30,336 nt of DNA, from NCBI GenBank assembly GCA_900555925.1, contig USMU01000014.1:1-30336 (forward strand), written 5' to 3'. The DNA is from an uncultured Clostridium sp. Its GTDB lineage: Bacteria; Bacillota; Clostridia; Christensenellales; Borkfalkiaceae. This document shows, in pieces, positions 1 through 9,348 of this stretch; position 1 is the stretch's first letter; each line of letters begins with the position of its first letter. Under the pieces are notes generated by a model, which was given only the letters and a program-made list of their open reading frames with translations, did no database searches and had not been told where the DNA came from. Both the position numbers and the translations under genes were made by a program.

Positions 1-421
1 TGCCGGGAATTTCGGCGGCTTCCATGGTCAGCGAACCGAGGATTCTCATCTCTTCTTTGAGAAGCCCGCAGGCGTTCGCATAAATATCGTTGCTTTTAAG
101 GGAGTTAGAGCAGACCAGCTCTCCGAAATTGCTTTCCCTGTGCGCGGGAGTCAGCTTTTTCGGCTTCATATCCGCGAGCAAAGTGGGAATCCCCGCACGG
201 GCGAGATAGTAAGCGGCTTCACTTCCCGCCAGTCCGCCGCCGATGACCTTGACGGTTATTTTTTCCGCCGAAACTCGTTTTCTTGCGTCTTTGAACGCCG
301 TTTCCTCCGAAGCAATCTTCCCGCCGTCGGCCGTTCTGCCGAAAGTCTCCCGTTCTCGGGCAAAGTTTTCATCTGCCGAAAAATTTGCCCCGCCACGACC
401 AGCCGCCGTCTCATTCTTCAT
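1..421 (-). CDS. trmFO: TrmFO, tRNA (uracil-54) methyltransferase, 5' part only
   Basis: Folate- and FAD-dependent enzyme that methylates U54 in the T-loop of tRNA. The reading frame runs off the left edge, so only the N-terminal 140 residues are present. The FAD-binding motif [16 protein letters not shown] is clear, followed by [18 protein letters not shown] and GLLKEEMR, all hallmarks of the family. In-frame ATG 421-419 lies 8 bases before the topA stop, so the genes overlap and are probably one operon (dprA-topA-trmFO is a classical Bacillota order). Oddity: family members usually start just before VIGGG. Here no ATG, GTG or TTG lies between 421 and that motif, which leaves a polar extension of roughly 58 residues. 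The family call is secure; the start is less so. Confidence 0.93.
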   Translation of the reverse strand, partial: MKNETAAGRGGANFSADENFARERETFGRTADGGKIASEETAFKDARKRVSAEKITVKVIGGGLAGSEAAYYLARAGIPTLLADMKPKKLTPAHRESNFGELVCSNSLKSNDIYANACGLLKEEMRILGSLTMEAAEIPG

Positions 422-2765
422 CGTCGAATCCTTCGGGAAGATATCCTCCCTCGTCGTAGCCGTCGTACAGCGGCTCGTCCATAAGGGGCGGAGCCTCGTT
501 TCCCGCTGCGGCGGCCGAAGTTTTCTTTTGCGTTTTTTCGGGTTTTTCCGCCTTTATTTTATAATCGCACTCCTTGTTGGAGCATTTGATATTTCCGCGC
601 GCGGTCTGAACGAGGGCCTGCCCGCATTTCGGGCATTTTTCGCCGGTGGGAATGTCCCAGCTCATGAATTTACAGTCGGGATAGCCGGAACAGCTGTAAT
701 AAATTTTTCCCTTTTTGGATTTTCTGACCGTCATGGGCGCACCGCATTCCGGGCATTTTCCGACCAGCTTGGGTTCCTCGTCCGAGGGCATGGACATGGT
801 GGATTTGCATTCGGGATAATTGGGGCAGGCCAAGAATTTCCCGAACTTGCCGCTCTTTACGATCATGTTCTGTCCGCACTTGGGACAGCGGACGGAGGAA
901 ATTTCCTCCTTGCTTTCGCTGACGATGTTGCGGCATTCGGGATAATTGGAACAGGCCAGATATTTCCCGTATTTTCCCATGCGGCGAATCATGAAATGCC
1001 CGCACTTCTGGCAGACAATATCGGTCATCTCGTCGCCGTAAGAGGACGCGTTTTTCAGATTTTCCGCGAAACCGGGATAGAAATCCCCGATGACGCTGTG
1101 CCAGTCCACGCCGCCTTCCTCGATGTCATCCAGCTTGGTTTCCATGCCCGCCGTAAAGCCGACGTTCATAATATCCTTGAAACATTTTACCAGCATATCC
1201 ACGACGTCGTAAGCGACGGGCGTGGGGACCATGTATTTGCCGTCCTTTTTGACGTACTTCTGATTGAGTTTGGAAATAATGGTCGCGTAGGTAGAGGGGC
1301 GGCCGATCCCCTTTTCTTCCATGGCTTTGACGAGGGAAGCGTCGGTATAGCGAAGGGGAGGTTTTGTAAACTTCTGTTCCTTCTGCATGGAAACGAGGTC
1401 GAGCTTATCCCCCTCTTTGAGGTCAGGCAGGAGCTTGGCCGCCGCGATGCCCTCTTCGTCCTCTTTTTTGGGAGCGGCGACGTCCTCGTACACTTTGGTG
1501 TAGCCGGCGAATAAAAGCACTCTTCCGCTCGCCTTGAAGACGTAGCCGGAATTATCGATTTCCATCTGCGTGCTGTTGTATTTCGCCTCCGCCATCTGCG
1601 AAGCGAGGAAGCGCTCATAAATGAGCTTATATAAGGCGAAGTGCTTTCTGTCGAGCAATTTTTTCGCCTTTTCGGGCGTCATTTCGAGGTCGATGGGTCT
1701 GACGGCCTCGTGCGCGTCCTGCGCTCCCTTTTTCGTGGCGTAATAGTTGGGTTTTTCGGGAGCGTACTCTTCGCCGTAGACCGCTCGGATACGGGCGAGC
1801 GCGTTCTGCTGCGCCTCCGCGGAAATGCGGACGGAGTCCGTTCTCATATAGGTGATGAAAGCGAGATGATCGCCGTTTTCCGTCTCTATGCCCTCGTAGA
1901 GGTGCTGCGCGAGGCTCATGGTTTCGGGCGATGAGAATCCGAGCTTGTTAGAGGCGTCCTGCTGCATGGAGCTGGTAGTGAAAGGCGCGGGCGCGTGGGA
2001 TTTAGCGACGGCCTTTTTGACCTTGGAGACGACGTATTCGCCGTTTTCGAGCTCCTTCAATACTTTTTCGGCTTCTTCGGCTGAGGAGGGCTTATATTTT
2101 TTCGTTCCCTTTTTTTCGAGGAGCGCCTTAAACGGAGAATAGGCCTTCGGCCGATCCTGTAATTCGGCCGTCAGATTCCAATATTCTTCGGGCTTGAAGG
2201 CCTGAATTTCCCTTTCGCGCTCGACAATGAGCCTGAGGGCGACCGACTGCACTCTGCCGCCGGAAAGGCTGCGCTTTGCAGAGCCGTCAGTATCTTCTAT
2301 CTTGTGATTGAGGAGCGTAGACAGCTTGTAACCTACGAGACGGTCGAGGACGCGCCGCGCCTGCTGCGCGTCCACGAGATTATAGTTAATTTTGCGGGGG
2401 TGTTCCAGTGCCTTTTGAATAGCTTTTTGTGAAACCTCGTTGAATTCTATGCGGTTTTCCTTGTTTTCGTCCAAACCGAGAACGGTCTGTAAATGCCAGG
2501 AAATAGCCTCTCCTTCGCGGTCGGGGTCGGTTGCGAGATAGACGTTGTCCGCCTTTTTCGTCTCGTCCGTAAGGCGCTTGATGATGTCCTCCTTGCCTTC
2601 GGAATTGACGTATTTCGGCTCGAAATTGTTCTTGATGTCCACGCCCAGCGTATGCACGGGCAAATCGCGGATATGTCCCGCCGAAGCGTCCACCTTGTAT
2701 TTTCCTTTCAGATACTTCGAGATGGTTTTCGCCTTGGAAGGCGATTCTACGATGATTAAATCCAT
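411..2765 (-). CDS. topA: DNA topoisomerase I (type IA)
   Basis: Relaxes negatively supercoiled DNA through a transient 5'-phosphotyrosyl link. At 784 residues it has the usual bacterial length. The N-terminal Toprim domain starts with [12 protein letters not shown] and carries DPDREGEA at about 80-87. The catalytic tyrosine is in ITYMRTDS at about residue 306. The C-terminus has four tandem CxxC...C zinc ribbons (starting CQKCG, CPKCG, CPECG, CPKCG) and then a Lys-rich and acidic tail. ATG 2765 is preceded by AAGGAAG. It lies downstream of dprA, with a 222-base spacer that holds a direct repeat, and its 3' end overlaps trmFO by a few bases. Confidence 0.97.
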   Translation of the reverse strand: MDLIIVESPSKAKTISKYLKGKYKVDASAGHIRDLPVHTLGVDIKNNFEPKYVNSEGKEDIIKRLTDETKKADNVYLATDPDREGEAISWHLQTVLGLDENKENRIEFNEVSQKAIQKALEHPRKINYNLVDAQQARRVLDRLVGYKLSTLLNHKIEDTDGSAKRSLSGGRVQSVALRLIVEREREIQAFKPEEYWNLTAELQDRPKAYSPFKALLEKKGTKKYKPSSAEEAEKVLKELENGEYVVSKVKKAVAKSHAPAPFTTSSMQQDASNKLGFSSPETMSLAQHLYEGIETENGDHLAFITYMRTDSVRISAEAQQNALARIRAVYGEEYAPEKPNYYATKKGAQDAHEAVRPIDLEMTPEKAKKLLDRKHFALYKLIYERFLASQMAEAKYNSTQMEIDNSGYVFKASGRVLLFAGYTKVYEDVAAPKKEDEEGIAAAKLLPDLKEGDKLDLVSMQKEQKFTKPPLRYTDASLVKAMEEKGIGRPSTYATIISKLNQKYVKKDGKYMVPTPVAYDVVDMLVKCFKDIMNVGFTAGMETKLDDIEEGGVDWHSVIGDFYPGFAENLKNASSYGDEMTDIVCQKCGHFMIRRMGKYGKYLACSNYPECRNIVSESKEEISSVRCPKCGQNMIVKSGKFGKFLACPNYPECKSTMSMPSDEEPKLVGKCPECGAPMTVRKSKKGKIYYSCSGYPDCKFMSWDIPTGEKCPKCGQALVQTARGNIKCSNKECDYKIKAEKPEKTQKKTSAAAAGNEAPPLMDEPLYDGYDEGGYLPEGFDDEE

Positions 2766-2879
2766 ATATCTTCCTTTTTTGAAATTTTAACTTATTGATA
2801 AAAGTATTAAAACTTTTTTCTTTTCTTCCGCACGCCGTTATCCAAATGATTACTCCCGTTCCCCTCAACTCAACGTTTA

Positions 2880-2964
2880 CCTGTTTTCCCGATTGTTCCC
2901 ATTCTTTCGCCAATCCAATACCTTGCCTGTTTTTCCGATTACCCCACTCTTTCGCCAATCCAAT
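2880..2964. repeat. 46-bp-period direct repeat, two copies, between dprA and topA
   Basis: Two imperfect copies of about 40 bases (2880-2919 and 2926-2964) share the blocks cctgtttt, ccgatt and ctttcgccaatccaat. They fill much of the 222-base gap between the dprA stop and the topA start. No convincing gene lies here; the frames that cross it are extensions of shadows of topA. Confidence 0.7.
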
Positions 2965-2987
2965 GGCTTTCCTTCCGTCCTTCACTT

Positions 2988-4073
2988 TCAGCCGACAGGC
3001 GCGTATCGGTTTCCACCCAGCCGCGTCGCCAGCCCCTTCACTTCCAGCGCAGACAACAGCGCATAGACCTTAAAAACGGGCACTTGCGATTTATCTGCAA
3101 TCTCTGCTACATGCGCCTCACCGAGTTCCTTCAAAGCGGAAAGGAGCCGTTCTTCGTCCGCTGACAAAGGTGGAGCGGATTTTTCCTCTAACAAGTTTAT
3201 ACCAAATCGCCCCAAAATGTCAAACGAATTTTCGGTGAGGTAAGCGCCTTTTTTTATGAGGGCATTGCAGCCCGTCCCCGCGGCCGTACCGGGATCGTAC
3301 GGCAAGGCAAAAATTTTTTTGCCGAATTTCTCTGCATATCCCGCGGTAATGAGCGCACCACTCTTTTCCCCCGCGCCGATGACGAATACTCCTTCTCCGA
3401 GCGCGGCCAACAGCGCGTTTCTCTTTTCGTAGGAAAAGGTTCTGACGGGGGTAAAAAAGGAACGTGCGGATAAAAGAAGTCCTCGTTCCGCCACGCGGTT
3501 CAAAAGCTGAAAATTCCCCTGCGGCAGATGAGAAAGCCCTCCCGCCGCGAGCGCTATGACTTTTCCGCTGCCCGCCAGAGCCCCTTCTGCGGCCGCGCGG
3601 TCTCCTCCGTCGGCCGTGCCCGTGAGAATCGTGAGATGCGAAGATACCTGTTCGCAGATTTTCGCGGCCAGCTTCAGGGCAGCGGGAGGAGTTCTCCTCG
3701 ACCCGACGACCGTCAGCATGCGGGTTTTCAGCAGGGAAAAATCTCCCTTTCCGTACAGAACCAACGGGGCGTCCGTTTTTTCCCGCAACGCTTCGGGATA
3801 TTCGTCCGACGCGCAGGTCACGGCTCTGATATTTTCCCTTTCCAACAGTTCGGAAATTCTTGTCCGATACCCGTCGTTTGAGAGAGAGGCGCACATATTA
3901 TTATATACGCTTTCGCCGCACGATTTAATCAGCGATTTTCCGAAAAAGCGGAAATTCCCCACTAATCGCGCGGCGCTTCCCGCCTCCGCCAGCAACCTCC
4001 TTTTTTCACCTTCCTCTATCTGAAAGGAGTCCAGCAAAATATATCCCTGTTCTTCCTCCGTATATCCTTCCAT
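2988..4073 (-). CDS. dprA: DprA/Smf DNA-processing protein
   Basis: Loads RecA on incoming single-stranded DNA during natural transformation. The Rossmann-like DprA core spans about residues 95-300 and shows VVGSRRTP, a TGTADGGDRAAAEGAL segment and SGALITAGYAEKFGKKIFALP. An N-terminal helical region and a C-terminal winged helix (about 300-361, HVAEIADKSQVPVFKVYALL) complete the usual layout. The core is diverged: the common SGxAxGID motif reads TGTADGGD and the RNR motif reads EKRN. ATG 4073 has GAGGAAAG just upstream. It follows comM and a DUF1294 gene and precedes topA, so two transformation proteins sit in one gene group. Confidence 0.9.
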   Translation of the reverse strand: MEGYTEEEQGYILLDSFQIEEGEKRRLLAEAGSAARLVGNFRFFGKSLIKSCGESVYNNMCASLSNDGYRTRISELLERENIRAVTCASDEYPEALREKTDAPLVLYGKGDFSLLKTRMLTVVGSRRTPPAALKLAAKICEQVSSHLTILTGTADGGDRAAAEGALAGSGKVIALAAGGLSHLPQGNFQLLNRVAERGLLLSARSFFTPVRTFSYEKRNALLAALGEGVFVIGAGEKSGALITAGYAEKFGKKIFALPYDPGTAAGTGCNALIKKGAYLTENSFDILGRFGINLLEEKSAPPLSADEERLLSALKELGEAHVAEIADKSQVPVFKVYALLSALEVKGLATRLGGNRYAPVG

Positions 4074-4163
4074 CTTTCCTCATTTTCTCCCGTCGTTTAT
4101 CCGAGGTTTTCCTTGTATTTTATTTCCGTCGCGTATTCCGTCCTCGCCCGTGTTCTTTCCTTT

Positions 4164-4430
4164 TCAGTTCAAAAACAAAACGACTGCGAGCGCGGCCTGC
4201 CAGCCGAGCCCCAAGAGATTGACGGCATGGAAATACCATTTTTTCGTTTTATGTCGGCAAAGGAACATAGCGGCATACCCTCCCATGGCGCCCCCGAAGA
4301 AAGAAAGTCCCAAAAGCACCTTTTCGGGAATTCTCCAAACGTTCCTTTTCGCCCTGCCCTTATCCGCGGCATAGACGACGAACGCGACGAGGGAAATTGC
4401 GGCGAGCGCCGCGCAATAAATCCATTTCAT
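4164..4430 (-). CDS. DUF1294 family small membrane protein
   Basis: An 88-residue protein with an N-terminal membrane segment (about 4-22), a cytoplasmic-type stretch with DKGRAKRNVWRIPEKVLL, then GGAMGGYAAMFLCRHKTKKWYF and a second hydrophobic stretch to the end. The RIPE, GG and RHKTKK..F signature matches DUF1294, a family of unknown function. Its ATG overlaps the comM TGA in an ATGA, and the GGGGAGGAG ribosome site lies inside the end of comM, so translation is probably coupled. Confidence 0.85.
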   Translation of the reverse strand: MKWIYCAALAAISLVAFVVYAADKGRAKRNVWRIPEKVLLGLSFFGGAMGGYAAMFLCRHKTKKWYFHAVNLLGLGWQAALAVVLFLN

Positions 4431-5968
4431 AAAAGCTCCTCCCCGTTCCCGCCCGCGCCGTAAGTGCGATAGGAAACGGCTTCATAGAGATGCTCGGGGC
4501 AGATTTGTTCCTGCGCCGCGAGATCCGCGATCGTGCGGGCCACCTTCAAAATTCTCGATCTTGCGCGCGCGGACAATTTGAGCCGCGAAAACGCCTCTCT
4601 CAAAACCTCCTCCCCCTCTTTGGACAAACGGCAGTATTCCCTGAGTTCGCTTTCCCCCATTTCTCCGTTCGTCGTAACCCTGCCGCCCTTGAATCTTTCC
4701 CTCTGTATGCGTCTTGCGGCGTCGGTGCGCTCCTTTACCTCGGCGCTGGTCTCCTCGCGTTTTTCGGACACGAGGTCGTCGTAAGCGACGCCGTCCACTT
4801 CCACCTGAATGTCGATTCTGTCGAGGAGCGGACCCGAGACGCGGGCGCGGTATCGCCTTATTTCGTTCGGAGTGCAGGTACATCGCCTGTCCCTGCTCCC
4901 GTAATTCCCGCAGGGGCAGGGATTCATGCCCGCGCACAGCATAAACGAAGCGGGATAGGTAACGGAACCGCCCGAGCGCGAAATGGTGATGACGCCGTCT
5001 TCGAGCGGCTGCCTCAGCGCCTCCAACGCGGAGCGCTTATATTCGGGCAGCTCGTCGAGAAACAACACGCCGCCGTGCGCCAGACTGATTTCTCCCGGGT
5101 GGGCGGTGCGGGTACCTCCGCCGCAGAGGGAGACGGCGGAAGCGGTATGATGCGGCGTGCGGAAAGGCCGTTTCGTCACGATTCCTTCCTCGCCCAGAAT
5201 CCCCGCCACGGAATGAATTTTTGTAATTTCGAGCGCTTCCTCGAACGACATATCGGGCAGAATGGACGGGATCGCGCGCGCGAGCATGGTTTTTCCGCTA
5301 CCGGGCGGCCCGACGAAGAGGATATTGTGTCCTCCCGCGACCGCCACCTCCAATGCGCGTTTCGCGACGGGCTGTCCCTTGACGAAAGAGAGATCGCACT
5401 CCTTTTCCGCCGCATTGTTTCGGTCGGAAAATTCGGACGGCGGAACGGGCTCCAAGGGGACGAGCCCCGATAAATGCTCCGTCACTTCCCTTAAAGAAGC
5501 GGCGGCATAGACCTTTACGCCGCGGATATATCCCGCCTCTTTCGCGTTTTCCTTTGGCACGATAAATGTTTGAAATCCTTTGTCCCGCGCGGAAATCAAC
5601 GCGGGCAGGACCCCCGAAACGGGTCTGAGCTCTCCGTTCAGCGCCAGTTCGCCCAAAAAGACGGTGTCTTTCATATCGGCCCGTAAAACGCCGTAAGCCG
5701 CCAGAATACTGACGGCGACGGGCAAATCGAACGCCGAGCCTTCCTTTTTAACGTTGGCGGGCGCAAAATTGACGGTAATTTTATGGGCGGGAAAATCGAG
5801 GCCGCTGTTTTTGACGGCGCTCTTTACCCGTTCCCGCGCCTCCTTTACGGCGGCGTCGGGCAGTCCCACCATCTCGAAGGCAGGAAGCCCGCGGGAAATA
5901 TCCGTTTCGACCGCGACGGGAACTCCTTCCAAACCGAGAAGGGCATAGCTCAGCACTTTTGCAATCAT
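4427..5968 (-). CDS. comM: YifB/ComM family AAA+ ATPase (Mg-chelatase-like)
   Basis: Family members act as branch-migration helicases in natural transformation (ComM). The 513-residue protein has a Lon-like N-terminal domain (ETDISRGLPAFEMVGLPDAA at about 21-40), the Walker A motif GPPGSGKT at about 220-227, Walker B VLFLDE at about 301-306, a Cys-rich loop NPCPCGNYGSRDRRCTC and a C-terminal Mg-chelatase domain. All key motifs are intact. ATG 5968 has GGGGAGGAAAAAT upstream. The comM-DUF1294-dprA-topA-trmFO order with tight or overlapping junctions points to one leftward operon. A terminator for the gene upstream lies right before it. Confidence 0.95.
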   Translation of the reverse strand: MIAKVLSYALLGLEGVPVAVETDISRGLPAFEMVGLPDAAVKEARERVKSAVKNSGLDFPAHKITVNFAPANVKKEGSAFDLPVAVSILAAYGVLRADMKDTVFLGELALNGELRPVSGVLPALISARDKGFQTFIVPKENAKEAGYIRGVKVYAAASLREVTEHLSGLVPLEPVPPSEFSDRNNAAEKECDLSFVKGQPVAKRALEVAVAGGHNILFVGPPGSGKTMLARAIPSILPDMSFEEALEITKIHSVAGILGEEGIVTKRPFRTPHHTASAVSLCGGGTRTAHPGEISLAHGGVLFLDELPEYKRSALEALRQPLEDGVITISRSGGSVTYPASFMLCAGMNPCPCGNYGSRDRRCTCTPNEIRRYRARVSGPLLDRIDIQVEVDGVAYDDLVSEKREETSAEVKERTDAARRIQRERFKGGRVTTNGEMGESELREYCRLSKEGEEVLREAFSRLKLSARARSRILKVARTIADLAAQEQICPEHLYEAVSYRTYGAGGNGEELL

Positions 5969-5982
5969 ATTTTTCCTCCCCG

Positions 5983-6018
5983 AAAAACAAATTCCGCAAG
6001 GGAAAAGCCCTCGCGGAA
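5983..6018 (-). terminator. Intrinsic terminator after the PMT-like gene
   Basis: On the minus strand TTCCGCGAGGG pairs with CCCTTGCGGAA (11 pairs, one G-U) around a 5-base loop and runs into TTTGTTTTT. It lies 8 bases after the stop of the membrane protein at 6026-8302 and separates it from comM. Confidence 0.85.
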
Positions 6019-6025
6019 AAGTCCG

Positions 6026-8302
6026 TCAGATTCTGAAATAGCCGTTTGAGAAAATGCTCATCCAGCAGAACATGCGTTCCGCCGCCTTTGCCGAAATCCC
6101 GAATCCGTACATGCCGGGTACGGACAGGGCAAAGAACACGATAAATACGGCGATGCATATTCCCGAAAGAATATCGGCAAAAGAGACTTTTGCCCGTCCC
6201 GAAGCGGTGAGCTTAATTTCCGCGGGCTGACAAATTTTTACGGCCAAAGGAATAAAGCCGATATAGAACACTCCGAATAAGGAACTTTGAATCACCGAAA
6301 CATTCCTTACAAACGCGGCCGCGAGCATGGAAGTCACGGCGCCGCCCAGGAGAATGAGATAGATGCGGCGGATGCGCTTGTTCATTCTCGACGAACGGGC
6401 GGAGGAGAATGCTTCGGAAATGACGCTCACGGAACAGAACGCAAAGGAGACCAGAGCTGCCACGGCCACGGCGGCATTCATGGATACGTTCCAAGCGAGG
6501 TATCTCGAACTCTTTAATTGCACTATGGGATCGTATACGGTGGCGGCCTTCAACGGCATGAGCCAAGCGAATACGTTCGAGGCATTGGCCGCGGTGTATT
6601 CCGTGACGTTGGAGGGGTGGAAAGGCGCCGTAAAACCCTTGAAAAAGAGGGTTGCATAGCTCAGAGACGGGTCGGCGGGATTATCGAACGCCTTCACGAA
6701 GGCGTTATAGGTAATGACGCTGGCAAGGAGCATAAACACGAACGCGGCAAGGACGAAGGAAAGCGCGGCGAAAGCCCAGGACACGCGCGACTTGTAGGAA
6801 TAGGCGGCTTTCAAGACGTTCGCTTCCTTTCCGATAATTGCTATGGCGGAACTTCCCCGCTTCAATTCCTTGAAAGTCTTTTTCTTTGTCCCCTCCGCAG
6901 TTTCGGGCGTGAAAGCCGCCTTTTCCGCCACGGAATTTGCTTTTTCCGCAGATGCTTTCGCAAGAGAGTTTACCTCCTCTGACGAGGGCGCTGCCGCGTC
7001 ACCGCTCCACGAAAGAGCAGCCGATTCCTTTTCCGCGGCGCTCACGGCCTTTGAGAGAGATTTCTCGTCAGCCTCCCCGCTTTCCGCTTCGGCGTTTACA
7101 GCGGCTTCCGTCCGGATACGGGAGGCGGATTTGTTCAATTCGTTGATATAGGCGAGCTTTTGTCTCCGCATTCCGAAGGCGAATAAAATTAATATGCCGG
7201 CCACGGGAATAATCGTCAAAAAGTTCATCGCCAAAGCGAGCGCCGCAAACAACCCCGAAAAGAGGATATTCAGGCCGTCCTTTATGATCCGCTCGGAGGA
7301 AATCCCCTTTGCGAAGAAACGGTACATGAAATAGAGGCTCGCAACGAGGAAACAAGTGATGAGGGCGTAAGGCGCGCCCAGTCTTCCCACGGTCGTGGCA
7401 AGTCCGCCGAATGCAAAGATGAGCGAAAAGATAAACCCGTATTTTTCGTCTTTGAATAACAGGGAAGCGAAGAGATAGACGAGGAGCAAAGTCGCCGAGG
7501 TCGCAAGAAACGGCGTAAGGCGAAGCGCAAAGGTGCTGTCCCCGAAAATTGCGACTGAGGGCAAAAGCAGGACAGTCGCAAGGGAGTTGAAATCCCCGTC
7601 CACATTGTAGACGCTCTCCGAAGTGATTTCGCCTCCGCCCAGAACGGTATGAATGGAGGTCATGTAATACCCTTCTTCCTGCGTGAAGTTTTTCCAGGCC
7701 GAATCGGAAGCAGAGAAAGAATTTTGGGCGTCTATCGCATTTGCGAGCTCCGATTTAGAATAATTTCCCTGGCTGAATTCCACATTTACGGAAAGGGGAA
7801 TCGTCTTGCCGTCATCCCCGATACATACGATTTCGTTGATGTCGATATTGGCGGTAGCGGATACGGTAATACATTTTGCCGTAAGATTTTTCTCAGCCGC
7901 CACAGTCACCCAGTTAAAATTGGCGCCTTCCTTTATGTTGCTGTCATTTTTTTCGGAATAGATGTTTCCGAGTTTTGCCGACCCGACTGTATAATTGGGT
8001 TTGGTATTGGCGGAAGTAGAGCGCCTGACCGTAACCGAAGCGTATTCTCCCGGTTCGAGGTAGATACTGCCGACATTTATATATACGGCGGTCAGTTTCG
8101 ACTGCTCCTCCGTCATATTCAGATTAAAGGCTGCAAGGCTGTCGTCTCCCGCGACGTAACCGAAGGTCTTTCCGGTAGAACGGAAGGAACCGAGCGTAAA
8201 AAATCCGGCTGTCAAAAACACTGCGAACAGAATGATAAATGCCCGTGCAAATTTAGACAGCCTGCGTTTTCCCGATCTTTCGGATGCGGTCATATTCTTC
8301 AT
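6026..8302 (-). CDS. PMT-like (GT39/GT-C fold) membrane glycosyltransferase, putative
   Basis: 758 residues with one N-terminal membrane helix (about 18-38), a polar, probably extracytoplasmic region of about 190 residues, and then a multi-pass core. The stretch from FGDSTFALRLTPFL through LLLVYLFASLLF to APYALITCFLVASLYFMYRFF has the pattern of PMT/ArnT-type GT-C enzymes, which use lipid-linked sugars outside the membrane. APFHPSN with YDP further on resembles the HP..W segment of bacterial PMTs. A long Ala/Ser/Glu/Lys-rich segment (about 390-490) splits the helices and is likely cytoplasmic. The acidic motif of the first loop is not obvious; QEEGYY before IHTVLGG is the best candidate. Donor and acceptor are unknown. 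It has its own promoter and terminator. Confidence 0.65.
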   Translation of the reverse strand: MKNMTASERSGKRRLSKFARAFIILFAVFLTAGFFTLGSFRSTGKTFGYVAGDDSLAAFNLNMTEEQSKLTAVYINVGSIYLEPGEYASVTVRRSTSANTKPNYTVGSAKLGNIYSEKNDSNIKEGANFNWVTVAAEKNLTAKCITVSATANIDINEIVCIGDDGKTIPLSVNVEFSQGNYSKSELANAIDAQNSFSASDSAWKNFTQEEGYYMTSIHTVLGGGEITSESVYNVDGDFNSLATVLLLPSVAIFGDSTFALRLTPFLATSATLLLVYLFASLLFKDEKYGFIFSLIFAFGGLATTVGRLGAPYALITCFLVASLYFMYRFFAKGISSERIIKDGLNILFSGLFAALALAMNFLTIIPVAGILILFAFGMRRQKLAYINELNKSASRIRTEAAVNAEAESGEADEKSLSKAVSAAEKESAALSWSGDAAAPSSEEVNSLAKASAEKANSVAEKAAFTPETAEGTKKKTFKELKRGSSAIAIIGKEANVLKAAYSYKSRVSWAFAALSFVLAAFVFMLLASVITYNAFVKAFDNPADPSLSYATLFFKGFTAPFHPSNVTEYTAANASNVFAWLMPLKAATVYDPIVQLKSSRYLAWNVSMNAAVAVAALVSFAFCSVSVISEAFSSARSSRMNKRIRRIYLILLGGAVTSMLAAAFVRNVSVIQSSLFGVFYIGFIPLAVKICQPAEIKLTASGRAKVSFADILSGICIAVFIVFFALSVPGMYGFGISAKAAERMFCWMSIFSNGYFRI

Positions 8303-8361
8303 AAAGGTATAACTCCTCTTTTTTTTCCGCTTATATAATTAAAAGTAAATTCTTATTTTCT

Positions 8362-8390
8362 ATTTTACATGAAAACGGACAAAATGTAAA
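8362..8390 (-). promoter_or_regulatory. SigmaA-type promoter for the PMT-like gene
   Basis: On the minus strand TTTACA (8390-8385) and TAAAAT (8367-8362) are separated by 17 bases, about 60 bases before the ATG at 8302, which has GAGGAG as ribosome site. Confidence 0.7.
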
Positions 8391-8632
8391 ACGATTTCCG
8401 CCCGTATTTTCCGGAAATAAAAAATCGCCCTTTCCGAAATTTTTCCTCTTCGGTCGGAAATACCCTTGCTTCCCGTTTTTCAGGCTTTCCGTTTATCTGT
8501 TCCGACAGAAATTCAGAAATTTTTCGTTTCCCTATTTTTTCTTCATTTTTTTCGCGCCCGTTGCTTTTTTATTTTCTCTTCCTTCCGAAGCCCCGATTCA
8601 ATACCTCTCCGCTTCAAAAATTCCGTTTGCTT
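8391..8632. other. Gene-free stretch, possible terminator of the methyltransferase gene
   Basis: Pyrimidine-rich on the plus strand with no plausible gene. Minus strand TTTCCGA (8460-8454) can pair with TCGGAAA (8437-8431), followed by GGGCGA and a T-run near 8425-8419. This would be a weak intrinsic terminator. Nothing else is recognised. Confidence 0.4.
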
Positions 8633-9247
8633 TCAGGATATTTCTATCAGACCGGAACACTTGGAAAAGCGGGTAAAAGAAATATTTTCAAACTGCGGTT
8701 TAAGCTCGTCGAAGACAAAATATATTTCGTCCTCGTCCCAGCGGTCGGCATATTCCTCTTTGCAGCGGAGCAGTTCCGCTCTCGTTTGAAAAGCCACGTC
8801 TCCGATATAAATTTTTCCGTTCGGATTCAGGAGCGCGCGCAGCTCTTTCAAGAACTCTGCTTTTTTATCGTCGTTCAGATGATGCAGGGAATAGGTCGCG
8901 ACGATCGCGCCGTATCTGCGGACTTTAAGTTCTTCCGAAAGTCCCTTTGAAAAATCCTTTTGGCAGAGCACGGCCCTCGGCATCTTTTTTCGGGCGATTT
9001 CCAGCATTTCGGCAGAAAAATCCTGTCCCCAAACATTCAGGCCCTTTTGATAGAGCCCGAAAGCCAGAACGCCCGTCCCAAACCCAATATCCAGGACATC
9101 TTTGCAGTTTTCCGAGAGAATCCGCCGATAGATCTCGTTCAGAATGTTCTTATAACCCGCAAACGGATAACTGTCCTCCCCGTCCGAACGTTTCACGCTT
9201 TCTTCGTAATCGTTTGCCCATAAATCGAATCCCTTTTTGTCCAGCAT
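8633..9247 (-). CDS. Class I SAM-dependent methyltransferase
   Basis: 204 residues. The SAM-binding motif I is VLDIGFGTGVLAFGL at about 47-61, followed by GQDFSAEMLEIARKKMP, VATYSLHHL (motif IV region) and IYIGDVAF. The N-terminus (KGFDLWANDYEESV, YPFAGYKNIL) and the ending with WDEDEIYFVFDEL match a methyltransferase group common in Clostridia whose substrate is not known to me. ATG 9247 is preceded by AGGAGACGAAAG. It lies about 100 bases downstream of two acetyltransferase genes on the same strand. No substrate can be inferred from context. Confidence 0.85.
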   Translation of the reverse strand: MLDKKGFDLWANDYEESVKRSDGEDSYPFAGYKNILNEIYRRILSENCKDVLDIGFGTGVLAFGLYQKGLNVWGQDFSAEMLEIARKKMPRAVLCQKDFSKGLSEELKVRRYGAIVATYSLHHLNDDKKAEFLKELRALLNPNGKIYIGDVAFQTRAELLRCKEEYADRWDEDEIYFVFDELKPQFENISFTRFSKCSGLIEIS

Positions 9248-9348
9248 CTTTCGTCTCCTTTGTTTTATAAATCCCGAGTTGCCTGCTCGTCCGTTCGTCC
9301 CTGCCCTGAACGGGTAAAATTATCGTTCTTTCCGCCCTGCGGCTCAGA

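Noticed and set aside
243..1514. Plus-strand frame of 423 codons
   Set aside because: Exact antisense of topA, which has all family motifs.
4490..5473. Plus-strand frame of 327 codons
   Set aside because: Antisense to comM, which is complete with Walker A and B motifs.
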